Shown one piece after another: positions 16,815 to 25,316 of a DNA stretch of 64,000 bases. The stretch comes from Cyclobacteriaceae bacterium (lineage in GTDB: Bacteria > Bacteroidota > Bacteroidia > Cytophagales > Cyclobacteriaceae). Position 1 is the stretch's first letter. Each line of letters opens with the position of its first letter. Location: NCBI GenBank assembly GCA_028278225.1, contig JANQEU010000046.1, positions 176,001 to 240,000 on the forward strand, in the 5' to 3' direction. The position numbers and the translations under genes are program-made. Under the pieces are notes generated by a model. That model ran no database searches and was not told the origin of the DNA. It worked only from the letters and a program-made list of their open reading frames with translations.

Positions 16815-18212
16815 ATGAAAAAAGGTCAGGTTCTTGAAAAACTGAGGATAAAGGGTATTTCATCGGATGGTAAGGCAGTTGGTCGTAAAAACAAGCTTGT
16901 AGTATTCGTCAAAGGAGCTGCACCGGGAGATGAAGTCGATGTTCGAATAACGGGAAAGGACAAAAAATTCCTGGTCGGCAAGCCCATCCATTTTCATGTG
17001 AAGTCCGAAGATCGTGTTGAACCTTTTTGCGAACACTTCGGTACCTGCGGCGGATGCAAATGGCAGCATATCTCCTATGATGCGCAGTTGAAGCATAAAC
17101 ATGACCATGTGGCCGAAAACCTCCGGAAGTTAAGTGGCATGGATCTTCCGGAGTTCTCACCGATTCTTGGCTCAAAAGCAACCACTTTCTACCGCAACAA
17201 ACTGGAATATACTTTCAGCAACAACCGGTGGCTGACTTCTATGGAGATAAAATCAGGAAAAGCGCTGAGCAGGAACGGACTGGGTTTTCACATTCCTAAA
17301 ATGTTCGATAAAATACTGGACATCAGGGAATGTCATCTTCAGCATGCACCTTCAAACGCAATTCGCCTGTCTCTTAAGGGCTTTGCCGAAGAGAACGGAC
17401 TGACTTTCTACAACCTGAAAGATCATGTCGGATTATTACGGAACATAGTCATACGGATTTCCTCTATCGGTGAAGTTATGGTGATCGTCCAGTTCGGCCA
17501 ACAGGACAGGAATAAGATCTACAAGGTGATGAACTTCCTCAAGGATGAATTTCCGGAGATCAACTCCCTGATGTACGTTGTGAATGAAAAGAAAAATGAC
17601 ACCTATTATGATCTTCCCGTAAAATCATTCTTCGGCGAAGAATTTATCAGGGAAAAAATGGGTGATCTCACCTTTCGTATAGGTCCAAAATCATTTTATC
17701 AGACCAATTCGGTTCAGGCTCACGAATTGTACAAAAAAGTGCTCGAATTTGGCAGCTTCCAGGGAGATGAAACAGTATATGACTTGTATACAGGTACGGG
17801 AACCATTGCCACGTTCATTGCCAAAAGCGTTCGCAAAGTAGTGGGTGTGGAATCCGTAGAGGATGCCGTGGAGGACGCCAGGAAAAATGCCGGCGTTAAT
17901 GGCATGACTAACGCAGAGTTTTTTACCGGTGACATGAAAGATATGCTAAGTGACGATTTTATCCGGGAACACGGCAAGCCTAAAGTTGTCATTACTGACC
18001 CTCCCCGGGTGGGTATGCACAAAAAAGTGATCAAAGCACTAAACAAAATACAACCTGAACGAATCGTTTACGTCAGTTGTAACCCCTCCACCCAGGCACG
18101 GGACATGGCTGATCTTAGTGAAAATTACAGTGTTTCCAAAATTCAGCCGGTGGATATGTTTCCGCATACACATCACGTGGAATGCGTGGTTTTATTGGAG
18201 TTGAGAAAGTAG
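16815..18212 (+). CDS. rlmD: 23S rRNA (uracil-C5)-methyltransferase RlmD (RumA type)
   Basis: 465 residues. The N-terminus is a TRAM RNA-binding domain ('GISSDGKAVGRKNKLVVFVKGAAPGDEVDV'-like, residues 13-45). Next are the cysteines of the 4Fe-4S cluster (CEHFGTCGGCKW, about 72-83). The C-terminal half is a SAM-dependent Rossmann domain ('DLYTGTGTIATFIA', about 319-332; 'ITDPPRVGMHKK', about 394-405) with the catalytic cysteine in VSCNPSTQARDM (about 424-435). It methylates a uracil of 23S rRNA, U1939 by E. coli numbering; RlmC or RlmCD specificity cannot be excluded. The last 45 bp recur as a 48-bp repeat at 20716. Confidence 0.93.
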   Translation: MKKGQVLEKLRIKGISSDGKAVGRKNKLVVFVKGAAPGDEVDVRITGKDKKFLVGKPIHFHVKSEDRVEPFCEHFGTCGGCKWQHISYDAQLKHKHDHVAENLRKLSGMDLPEFSPILGSKATTFYRNKLEYTFSNNRWLTSMEIKSGKALSRNGLGFHIPKMFDKILDIRECHLQHAPSNAIRLSLKGFAEENGLTFYNLKDHVGLLRNIVIRISSIGEVMVIVQFGQQDRNKIYKVMNFLKDEFPEINSLMYVVNEKKNDTYYDLPVKSFFGEEFIREKMGDLTFRIGPKSFYQTNSVQAHELYKKVLEFGSFQGDETVYDLYTGTGTIATFIAKSVRKVVGVESVEDAVEDARKNAGVNGMTNAEFFTGDMKDMLSDDFIREHGKPKVVITDPPRVGMHKKVIKALNKIQPERIVYVSCNPSTQARDMADLSENYSVSKIQPVDMFPHTHHVECVVLLELRK

Positions 18213-18215
18213 ATT
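18168..18215 (+). repeat. Direct repeat at rlmD 3' end (att-like, left copy)
   Basis: 48 bp covering the last 14 codons, the stop and 3 bp more of rlmD. It matches 20716-20763 with 44 identities. The two copies keep the same reading frame (HHVECVVLLELRK here, HHVECVCLLELRK there), so the repeat is a true copy of a gene end and not chance. Confidence 0.8.
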
Positions 18216-18285
18216 CCTGATGAAAACCGGGAATCCAATGTTAACGCTTTGCATATTTATATGGTTAGCATCACCCAATGGATAC

Positions 18286-19839
18286 CTAGGGAGACTCGAG
18301 TTTTGACTCCAGCCTTTTTCGCATTTCTAGGGCATCTTCAAAATCGGGCTTCAATTCTAAAGTCTTCGTACAATACCTGATAGCCTCTTTAATGTTTCCA
18401 TAGTGTTCATGAGCCTCTGCGAGATTGTAATAGTCTAATCCGGAACCGGGAAATTCGAGGGTGATAAATTGCAATACAGCCAATTCATCTTCCTTTCGCA
18501 ACATTCTCCGGAGTTGGAAAGAGATCATAAACAAGTCCTCTGACTTTAGGGATGGAAACTGATTCCACATTTCCTTCATCAAATCCAGACCTTTGGAAAC
18601 CTGTCTGTTCATAATACATGTAATAGCATATCCCTGCTTGATTCTGAATTCCTCAGGAAATGACTCCAACAGTGCCACATAGAGTTGTTCGGATTCTTCA
18701 CTTTTGCCGGCAGTCATCAAATCGCCGCAGAAGAACATGAATTCTGATAACTCGAAATAAAAACTGCTCTGTTTGGTGTTGAATAATTCATTTAACATAG
18801 TCGCGGCTGATTGGATTCCCCGTTCCTCGTACTCCAATGCAATCCTCCCGGCTGCACTCTTTTTTCCTATATATTGATCCCTGAGATCTTTTATAAAATC
18901 TGTGCTCATCCAGTAGATGTCATAATCGCCCCACCTTTCAATGTTGGGAGATATAACATCTTCTCCTTTCGGAACGTCAGTATCGTGGCTGCTCGGGAAG
19001 AAGAAGTATTTTCCGTCAGGTGAAACGCTCATGCGGATCGGAATGCAAAAAGGATTTACATCCGGGCCTGTATTGACTGGATGTGTCCAACTGCCGTCTT
19101 CTTCGCGAAAACTGATATATAGGTCTAACAGGCTGTATCCGCCGGGCCTACCAGAACCGAAGAGGAGGTAGCTCCCATCCGGTGCAACAACTGGATCGAC
19201 TTCGTAATAATCACTGTTGATCGGGTATAGAAGACGTTCAGCCTCAAGATACATACCGTCCACGAACTGTGATCGATAAATATCTCCAATGCGGGTGTCG
19301 GGTCTTGAAACTGTGAAATAGTATACAGAACCATCCGGAGCCACCGAGGGATATAGTTCGGAAAATTCTTCGGTGTTGGCAGGTGAGGGTAAGGGAACAG
19401 GTTCTGTCCAGCCATCCCCAGCCCATTCAACCTTCCAGGTGTTACCCTCCCGCTTTTTATCATCAGGAGTAGTATGCCTGGCGGATTGGAAATAGACAGT
19501 CTTCCCGTTAGGCCCGACTGTGAAATCCGTTGCACCTTGTTCATTTTGCCAAGGCACCTTTTCAGGTTGAGTCCATCGACCCTTCGTCTCATACATTGAA
19601 TATGTTCCTTTCTCCCAAACCGAAAAAACACACACCCTTCCTTCCTTGAGAAAACCGATACAGTGATCGATGTAATTCGTGGAAATCAAACCGGGCATAA
19701 ACAATTGAGGTTCACTACCAGGGGGACTTTGGCCGAGATAAGGACCTCTGTATACAAGAAAATTATCTTTTTCCGTGCACACGGCAAGTAACATAAAAAT
19801 TAATGCCAGAGAGATCATTAAATACTTAGATATTTTCAT
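18286..19839 (-). CDS. PD40 beta-propeller and TPR protein, exported
   Basis: 517 residues from the ATG at 19837-19839; a longer reading from 19998 overlaps the divergent gene and lacks sense before the signal. The N-terminus is a signal peptide with a cysteine at 'LLAVC', which is a poor lipobox. Residues of about 60-330 contain repeated PD40-type strands ('FTVGPNGKTVYFQSARH', 'PSVAPDGSVYYFTVSR', 'PVVAPDGSYLLFGSGRPGG', 'MSVSPDGKYFFFPSSHD'), a beta-propeller. The last 150 residues are tetratricopeptide repeats ('DYYNLAEAHEHYGNIKEAIRY'-like near residue 465). Similar proteins bind peptidoglycan or surface complexes. Function unknown. It lies between the two copies of the rlmD 3' end. Confidence 0.8.
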   Translation of the reverse strand: MKISKYLMISLALIFMLLAVCTEKDNFLVYRGPYLGQSPPGSEPQLFMPGLISTNYIDHCIGFLKEGRVCVFSVWEKGTYSMYETKGRWTQPEKVPWQNEQGATDFTVGPNGKTVYFQSARHTTPDDKKREGNTWKVEWAGDGWTEPVPLPSPANTEEFSELYPSVAPDGSVYYFTVSRPDTRIGDIYRSQFVDGMYLEAERLLYPINSDYYEVDPVVAPDGSYLLFGSGRPGGYSLLDLYISFREEDGSWTHPVNTGPDVNPFCIPIRMSVSPDGKYFFFPSSHDTDVPKGEDVISPNIERWGDYDIYWMSTDFIKDLRDQYIGKKSAAGRIALEYEERGIQSAATMLNELFNTKQSSFYFELSEFMFFCGDLMTAGKSEESEQLYVALLESFPEEFRIKQGYAITCIMNRQVSKGLDLMKEMWNQFPSLKSEDLFMISFQLRRMLRKEDELAVLQFITLEFPGSGLDYYNLAEAHEHYGNIKEAIRYCTKTLELKPDFEDALEMRKRLESKLESP

Positions 19840-19867
19840 GTTAGCAGCAATTTTAATCAATAATAAA

Positions 19868-20413
19868 ATGCCGATATTACAAGACCTTAAAACAAGACCC
19901 ATGGAAATATTAAAAGCAGCCACTGAGTGGGCAAAAGCCGAAGTTTTCTCCACACGATTCTTCATCCTTTTCGCGATTTTGTTTTTAATCGCGAGCATTG
20001 GGTTTTGGCAGCTCGGTAAAACCGAAATAGCAAAAGCCTACATCATCCCAATGCTGGTAGCTGGTTCATTACTTTTGACCATAGGACTTGGATTATTTTT
20101 TACCAATAAATCAAGAATTACCCAATTTGAAACTGCCTACAACAGTGATGCCTCGGCTTTTGTAGCATCAGAAATTGCACGTGCCGAAAGAACTTTAAAC
20201 GAATACAAAACAATCGTATTCAAGGCTATTCCGATCATAATCATTGTAGCTGCCTTGTTAATTGTTTTTATAAAAACCCCAACTTGGCGGGCAATTAGCA
20301 TCACAACCATTGCTATGATGATCGTTATTTTATTGGTAGACGGCACTGCTCATGCCAGAATTGAAGCTTACCATAAGCAGTTGGTTTCAGTAGAAAAGCA
20401 AGAAGGGAATTGA
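19868..20413 (+). CDS. Small membrane protein, unknown function
   Basis: 181 residues from ATG 19868. An earlier start at 19775 would overlap the divergent gene's beginning and add nothing recognisable. There are four likely membrane segments (about residues 30-46, 56-75, 117-136, 141-158), with a charged loop 'NKSRITQFETAYNSDASAFVASEIARAE' type in the middle and a C-terminal 'GTAHARIEAYHKQL'. I do not recognise the family with confidence. The starts of this gene and the PD40/TPR gene are 28 bp apart on opposite strands, so they share a promoter region. It also lies inside the segment bounded by rlmD 3'-end copies. Confidence 0.65.
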   Translation: MPILQDLKTRPMEILKAATEWAKAEVFSTRFFILFAILFLIASIGFWQLGKTEIAKAYIIPMLVAGSLLLTIGLGLFFTNKSRITQFETAYNSDASAFVASEIARAERTLNEYKTIVFKAIPIIIIVAALLIVFIKTPTWRAISITTIAMMIVILLVDGTAHARIEAYHKQLVSVEKQEGN

Positions 20414-20715
20414 CAGATTGTCAAAGAGGATTACTTAAAGAGAAGCAGGTATCCTGCGTTTTGCCGCCGGTAGGCCTTGTGGATTGGAGATGATCTCTTG
20501 ATCTTAAATCAGTATTTTAACATGTGTCAAAACAGTTTTTTCTCATCAATTTCTCATCTATTCAAGAAATAGGAAGCATTTCCTATCTTTTTCCCAACTC
20601 AAATGAGAAAAAAATGAGACACCAACATTTTTTGTCCATATTTTGTCCGAGCAAATCATTGATCAGTAATAAAAAGCCTATTACGAACTTTAGAGGCAGT
20701 TTTTTGGCCATACAA
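20414..20715. other. Non-coding stretch before the displaced rlmD end
   Basis: About 300 bp without a supportable gene. It is AT-rich, with repeated phrases such as TTTCTCATC and 'AAATGAGA'. A frame open from 20524 to 20760 gains its C-terminus only by running into the rlmD-like end at 20716. This could be debris of a lost integrated element. Confidence 0.4.
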
Positions 20716-20763
20716 ACACATCACGTGGAGTGCGTCTGTTTATTGGAGTTGAGAAAGTAGATT
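20716..20763 (+). repeat. Displaced rlmD 3' end (att-like, right copy)
   Basis: Second copy of the 48-bp rlmD end, with four mismatches. Frame and stop codon are preserved although no rlmD body stands in front of it. The 3' end of the rum/rlmD gene is a known integration site for integrative conjugative elements in streptococci. This pattern fits the original gene end pushed away by an insertion. Confidence 0.75.
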
Positions 20764-20943
20764 GGAAATCCCGAAGGAAAAACTGGGAAAGTCCAATGCA
20801 ATTTTCTTAGGGCGGTTTTTTCTCCTATTACCTGTTTTGTCTAAGATTGATAATGGACCCTTATAGTTCAAAAAATTTCCTTTCACCTGTAATTTGGATA
20901 GGTAAAACTGTAATAGGTATTAGAAAACGCTTCTCATGCCGAA

Positions 20944-20951
20944 TAATTTTG
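20944..20951 (+). promoter_or_regulatory. Candidate -7 element upstream of the hydrolase series
   Basis: TAATTTTG matches TAnnTTTG and lies 36 bp before the ATG at 20988, which would leave a leader of about 30 nt. No clear -33 TTTG is seen at the usual spacing. Confidence 0.35.
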
Positions 20952-20987
20952 CATTGGTAATTTATTGATTCATTAAATATGATATAA

Positions 20988-21971
20988 ATGAAAAATGTAA
21001 GATTCATATCAAGCTTAATTCTTCTGAGTTTGAGCGTACCAGGGTTTGCACAAGATAGAACTCAAGAAAATACGAATGACCAGACACTGCAAATCATGAA
21101 TGCGTTGCTTCAGGTGATGGGTGAGGAATCCAGAACACCCATATTAAGAAGACCAGGTGATTATGATATGGAGTATGAAGATGTTTTTTTCTCGGCAATG
21201 GATGGGACAGTTATCGAAGGGTGGTTTATCCCAAGTACTTCTGACAATGTAATTATTTTCAATCACTTCAAAGGTGCAAATCGGTATGGGTTTCCGGGAC
21301 ATCTTGAACCATGGAGCATTGGAGGACCAGGATTTGAAGTTAACTTTTTGCCTTTATACAAAGCTTTAAATGAGGCTGGTTATAATATACTGACTTATGA
21401 TTTGCGTGGAAATGGTTTAAGTGCTCCTGGACCTACTCCAATCATAGGAGCAGGACTAATTGAATACCGTGATGTCGTGGGTTCTGTGAGATATATCAAA
21501 TCGAGAGAGGATACAAAGAACATGGATATCTCATTATTTTCTCAATGTTTTGGAGCAAATTCTACTTTAACTGCTATTGAAAAACACCCGGAAGAATTTA
21601 AAGATATCAAATCTATGATTGCCATCCAGCCATTGTCTGCAAATGCATTTATAGATGGAGCGGTGAAAGGAGCTGGTATAGAAAAGGAGGCTTGGGAAGC
21701 AGCCTATGAAATGTTGACAAGTCGTCGAACTTCTGATATTGATATGCCCAAATGTGCCAGGTCAATTACCTTTCCTACATTCCTTGTTCAGATTCGAGGT
21801 GATTACTCAACAAAACCATATGATGTTCAAGCTGTATATGATAATCTACCCATAAAAGACAAAAAATTATTATGGATTGACGAGGGAAAGGTAATTCGAA
21901 CAGAGGCATACAAATATTTCCCGGAGAATCCCACTCCAGTTATAGACTGGTTTGATAAATACATGAAATAA
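20988..21971 (+). CDS. Alpha/beta hydrolase-fold protein, exported, Cys in nucleophile elbow
   Basis: 327 residues with a cleavable signal peptide (about 1-21, ending 'GFAQ'). The fold is an alpha/beta hydrolase: 'NVIIFNHFKGANR' (about 87-99), 'YNILTYDLRGNGLS' (about 132-145) and the elbow LFSQCFGANS, in which Cys 187 stands where the serine of GxSxG would be. The C-terminal part 'WIDEGKVIRTEAYKYF' lacks a histidine where the catalytic His is expected. Thus it may be a dienelactone-hydrolase-like enzyme or one with lost classical activity. It is 36% or so alike in layout to the next gene (judged by eye from shared motifs) and 19 bp upstream of it. First gene of the series ending with the AraC regulator. 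Confidence 0.75.
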   Translation: MKNVRFISSLILLSLSVPGFAQDRTQENTNDQTLQIMNALLQVMGEESRTPILRRPGDYDMEYEDVFFSAMDGTVIEGWFIPSTSDNVIIFNHFKGANRYGFPGHLEPWSIGGPGFEVNFLPLYKALNEAGYNILTYDLRGNGLSAPGPTPIIGAGLIEYRDVVGSVRYIKSREDTKNMDISLFSQCFGANSTLTAIEKHPEEFKDIKSMIAIQPLSANAFIDGAVKGAGIEKEAWEAAYEMLTSRRTSDIDMPKCARSITFPTFLVQIRGDYSTKPYDVQAVYDNLPIKDKKLLWIDEGKVIRTEAYKYFPENPTPVIDWFDKYMK

Positions 21972-21978
21972 ATCTAGA

Positions 21979-21986
21979 AAAGGAGG
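21979..21986 (+). promoter_or_regulatory. Strong Shine-Dalgarno site
   Basis: AAAGGAGG, 4 bp before the ATG at 21991. It fixes the start of the second hydrolase gene. Confidence 0.7.
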
Positions 21987-21990
21987 AATT

Positions 21991-22893
21991 ATGTTTGGAA
22001 AAATGATAGCCAAAAACCTTGTCCAAGCTGGTGAGGCAGCACCCTTATTCGACAACCCAAGTAATTACGATTTACAATTTGAAGATGTTTCCTTTGAAGC
22101 CATTGATGGTGTTAACCTAAAAGGATGGCTTATAAAAGGTGATACCGACAAAGTGATTATTCAATCTCATTTCGGGCTTTATTGCAGCCGGGCAGGTTAT
22201 ACGAATCAGGTAAAAAGAATAGCAAAAGGTTACCCTACTGATGTTCCATTTCTACGTCAGGCAAAATACCTGAATAATGCGGGCTACACCGTGCTCATGT
22301 ATGATATGCGTAATCATGGGGAAAGTGACCCGGCCATGGATGGGTATGCCTCTTATGGACCGGAAGAAGCCAAGGATGTTATTGCCGCTGTAGATTTCAT
22401 TTCTAACCATCCTGAATACAAAAACGCAAAAATCGGCTTACTCAGCATTTGTATGGGGCAGGGAGCTTCAGTGTCTGCGTTCGGTAGAAAAGATGGGTTG
22501 AAGAACTACGACAACATCCAGTGTATGATCTCTGTACAACCATTGGACTACAAACATTTCATGGCTAAAATGAAAATTCCTGGTTTTCTAAAAAAGAGCG
22601 GAGACAAATACATTAAGAAACATACAGATTTCGATTATTATGAGAATACATGGCGTCCAAATGTGAAGGATGTTTCTGTACCAACATTAGTGATTCAAAA
22701 CACCAACGATGGTTTTTTTGATAGAGGCTTTGTTGAAGGTGTATATAACGATCTTCAAGTAGAAAAAGAAATGATGTGGCTTGATATACCCGACAAAAAG
22801 AATCAGGGATTCAATCGCATGGCTGCTTACGATTGGCTTGGCACCCACCCTGAGCCAATTTTGAATTGGTTCAATAAGCACGTTAAAAATTAG
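21991..22893 (+). CDS. Alpha/beta hydrolase-fold protein, cytoplasmic, Cys in nucleophile elbow
   Basis: 300 residues without a signal peptide, so unlike its upstream relative it should stay in the cytoplasm. Shared landmarks are 'YDLQFEDVSFEAIDGVNLKGW' (about 26-46), 'YTVLMYDMRNHGES' (99-112) and the elbow GLLSICMGQGAS with Cys 154. The C-terminal 'NQGFNRMAAYDWLGTHPEPILNWFNKHVK' matches the ending of the first protein, again without the usual catalytic His before 'R-x-x-AY'. The pair is a tandem duplication with one exported and one internal member. Function unknown; a role in handling an ester or lactone that feeds the aldehyde dehydrogenase next door is inference. Confidence 0.75.
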   Translation: MFGKMIAKNLVQAGEAAPLFDNPSNYDLQFEDVSFEAIDGVNLKGWLIKGDTDKVIIQSHFGLYCSRAGYTNQVKRIAKGYPTDVPFLRQAKYLNNAGYTVLMYDMRNHGESDPAMDGYASYGPEEAKDVIAAVDFISNHPEYKNAKIGLLSICMGQGASVSAFGRKDGLKNYDNIQCMISVQPLDYKHFMAKMKIPGFLKKSGDKYIKKHTDFDYYENTWRPNVKDVSVPTLVIQNTNDGFFDRGFVEGVYNDLQVEKEMMWLDIPDKKNQGFNRMAAYDWLGTHPEPILNWFNKHVKN

Positions 22894-22996
22894 CAAGGAC
22901 AGTTGCTAGCTTTTGGAGAGAAAATGTCTTCATGAAAGTGCTGGAAGGGTATTCAATGATCACTGAATCAAATTTTATCAACAAAAAATATTTCCA

Positions 22997-24430
22997 ATGA
23001 AAACTTACGATAAAATTTATATAAACGGAGAATGGGTAAGTCCCGTAACTCCGGATTTTGTAAACTTGATTAATCCGGCCACGGGTAAAGTTAGTGGAAA
23101 GGTTGTTAGGGCAAATGAAAAAGATGTATCTCTTGCGGTGAAAGCTGCAAAGGAAGCTTTTAAAAACTTTTCTAATGCTACAAAAGAAGAGCGTATCGCA
23201 TACCTGAGAGCCTTTGCAAATGAATATCAGAAGCAAATGGAAGAAGTAAAGCAAGCTGTTACCATGGATATTGGTTCTCCCAAAAGCTTCAACGAGATGT
23301 TGCACGGACCTGGAGGTCTGGCTGCAATAAATAGTAGTATTGAGGCGCTTGAAGAAATTGAATTGGAGACAAAGCATGGAAAGACACTAATTATTCGTGA
23401 ACCTATAGGTGTTGCTGCCTTAATTGCTGCATGGAACTGGCCCTCAATGATGATTACTGTTAAAGTTTCTGCAGCTTTGGCAGCAGGTTGTACCATTGTT
23501 TTAAAGCCTGCTGAGTTAGGAACTCATACGGCCGTAAAAATGGCCGAAATGCTGGATACCATAAACCTTCCTAAAGGTGTATTTAATATGGTGTTAGGAA
23601 GTGGTTCTAAAATTGGAAATGCCTTGACCCAGCATCCTGACGTCGATTTTGTTTCTTTTACAGGATCTGAAGGCGTAGGGATACAAATTGCCGAAAATGC
23701 TGCGGATACAGTTAAAAAACTTGGCTTAGAACTGGGTGGAAAATCTGCTTTTATTGTTTTACCGGATTCTGATATTTCACAGGTTGCACAAATGGCAGTT
23801 ATGGCTGTCATGTTAAATAGCGGCCAGATGTGTGCTGCAGCTAGCCGTACCCTGGTTCCAGCCTCTATACATGATGAGTTTGTGCAAGCCATGAAAACTG
23901 CTGTAAACCATTTGAAAGTGGGAGATCCTTTCGGAGATGCAGACATAGGACCGGTAGTTTCACAAAAGCAATGGGAAACCATTCAGTACTACATTCAAAG
24001 TGGTATTGATGAAGGTGCGGATTTGGTTGTCGGAGGTACAGGAAAGCCGGAAAATCTACCAGAAGGATTTGAGCAAGGCACGTATATCAAGCCAACCGTG
24101 TTTGGCAATGCCAACAATCAGATGAAAATTGCCAGAGAAGAAATTTTTGGTCCTGTTGCTACTGTAATTCCATATAAAACAGTGGATGATGCAATAGAAA
24201 TTGCCAATGATTCACCTTATGGGTTGTCTGGCTATGTTTTTGGCCCAAACAACCAAGAGGCTTTAGATGTTGCAAAACAGCTTAGAACAGGTTTTGTATT
24301 CGTAAATCAATTAGAAATGGATCCGGGGGCTCCCTGGGGTGGTTATAAAACATCCGGTATAGGACGGGAAAATGGGATATGGGGAATTGAAGAAATGCTT
24401 GAAATCAAAGCAATTAGTAGTAATGAATAA
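22997..24430 (+). CDS. NAD(P)-dependent aldehyde dehydrogenase
   Basis: 477 residues, the usual length of the ALDH superfamily. Cofactor motif 'AAWNWPSMM' (about 144-152) and 'KPAELGTH'; general base Glu in LELGGKSA (about 246); catalytic Cys in NSGQMCAAASR (about 280); 'EEIFGPV' (about 376). It oxidises an aldehyde to an acid with NAD or NADP. The substrate is not evident from sequence. It is preceded by the two hydrolase genes (104 bp gap) and overlaps or abuts the SDR gene downstream, so the five genes 20988-26168 are likely one transcription unit. Confidence 0.93.
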   Translation: MKTYDKIYINGEWVSPVTPDFVNLINPATGKVSGKVVRANEKDVSLAVKAAKEAFKNFSNATKEERIAYLRAFANEYQKQMEEVKQAVTMDIGSPKSFNEMLHGPGGLAAINSSIEALEEIELETKHGKTLIIREPIGVAALIAAWNWPSMMITVKVSAALAAGCTIVLKPAELGTHTAVKMAEMLDTINLPKGVFNMVLGSGSKIGNALTQHPDVDFVSFTGSEGVGIQIAENAADTVKKLGLELGGKSAFIVLPDSDISQVAQMAVMAVMLNSGQMCAAASRTLVPASIHDEFVQAMKTAVNHLKVGDPFGDADIGPVVSQKQWETIQYYIQSGIDEGADLVVGGTGKPENLPEGFEQGTYIKPTVFGNANNQMKIAREEIFGPVATVIPYKTVDDAIEIANDSPYGLSGYVFGPNNQEALDVAKQLRTGFVFVNQLEMDPGAPWGGYKTSGIGRENGIWGIEEMLEIKAISSNE

Positions 24431-24449
24431 AATTGAAAAGCAAATAGTT

Positions 24450-25289
24450 ATGCGTAAAACAGTATTAATAACCGGTTGTAGTTCCGGTTTTGGCAAACTA
24501 GCTGTTAAAAAATTCAATAAAAAGGGGTGGAATGTGATCGCAACAATGCGTTCTCCTGAGAAAGAAACAGAACTAATCCGACTGGACAATGTAATAGTTG
24601 AGAAGCTGGATGTGACTGACGTTGATACTATACAAAGTGCCGTTAAAAACGGAATTTCAAAATTCGGTACGATAGATGTATTGGTAAACAATGCAGGATA
24701 CGGTGGGTATGGCTTATTTGAGCAATATTCTGATCGAGAAATTCGCTCCATGTACGAAACCAATGTATTTGGTCCAATGAATGTGATGCATGAGGTACTA
24801 CCAATTATGCGTGAGCAAAAGGGAGGTACCATTGTTAATATAGCTTCCTTAGTTGGTGTATTTGCAACTCCCAATGCTGCAGTCTATTCATCTACAAAGT
24901 TTGCCTTCAAAGGCTTGTCCGAAGCTATGGCATTAGAGCTAAAACCGCTTAACATCAAAGTTCATACTGTCTGTCCAGGTGGTTTTGAAACAAATTTCAA
25001 TATGGCGGCTAATATTAATTTCCAGAAGGGTGATGACCGTTTGGTAAAACATGCGGAGGCATTAGCTAGTAGCTTAGATGAGGCTCGAAAGAATTTTTCG
25101 CAACCAGGTATGCCTAAACCGAATTCTCAGGAAGTGGCTGATTTAATATACCAATGTGCTACAGAAGAAATGCCAGTACATAATATGGCTGGAGCCGATG
25201 CAAAATGGATAGAACAATTAAGAAGTTCAATGCCAGATCAAGAGTTTCTTGATAAAATGGGCGAAATGCTTTTGCCTCCATCTAAGTAA
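24450..25289 (+). CDS. Short-chain dehydrogenase/reductase (classical SDR)
   Basis: 279 residues from ATG 24450 (MRKTVLITGC). An in-frame ATG at 24423 would overlap the ALDH stop by 8 bp and is an alternative. Motifs: TGCSSGFG nucleotide-binding loop (7-14), 'NNAGYGGYG' (NNAG), the catalytic Ser in 'NIASLVG', and Y-S-S-T-K as the Tyr/Lys pair in AVYSSTKFAF. It should be an NADP-linked oxidoreductase of alcohols or ketones. A second SDR with the same outline follows after 27 bp. Confidence 0.9.
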   Translation: MRKTVLITGCSSGFGKLAVKKFNKKGWNVIATMRSPEKETELIRLDNVIVEKLDVTDVDTIQSAVKNGISKFGTIDVLVNNAGYGGYGLFEQYSDREIRSMYETNVFGPMNVMHEVLPIMREQKGGTIVNIASLVGVFATPNAAVYSSTKFAFKGLSEAMALELKPLNIKVHTVCPGGFETNFNMAANINFQKGDDRLVKHAEALASSLDEARKNFSQPGMPKPNSQEVADLIYQCATEEMPVHNMAGADAKWIEQLRSSMPDQEFLDKMGEMLLPPSK

Positions 25290-25316
25290 AAAAATGAACC
25301 TTTCAATTTTAAAAAA

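Noticed and set aside
20524..20760. 78-codon frame ending HHVECVCLLELRK
   Set aside because: Only its end is meaningful, and it is the displaced rlmD 3' end; the rest is unrelated.
22883..23377. 164-codon minus-strand frame
   Set aside because: Antisense to the aldehyde dehydrogenase gene; no independent support.
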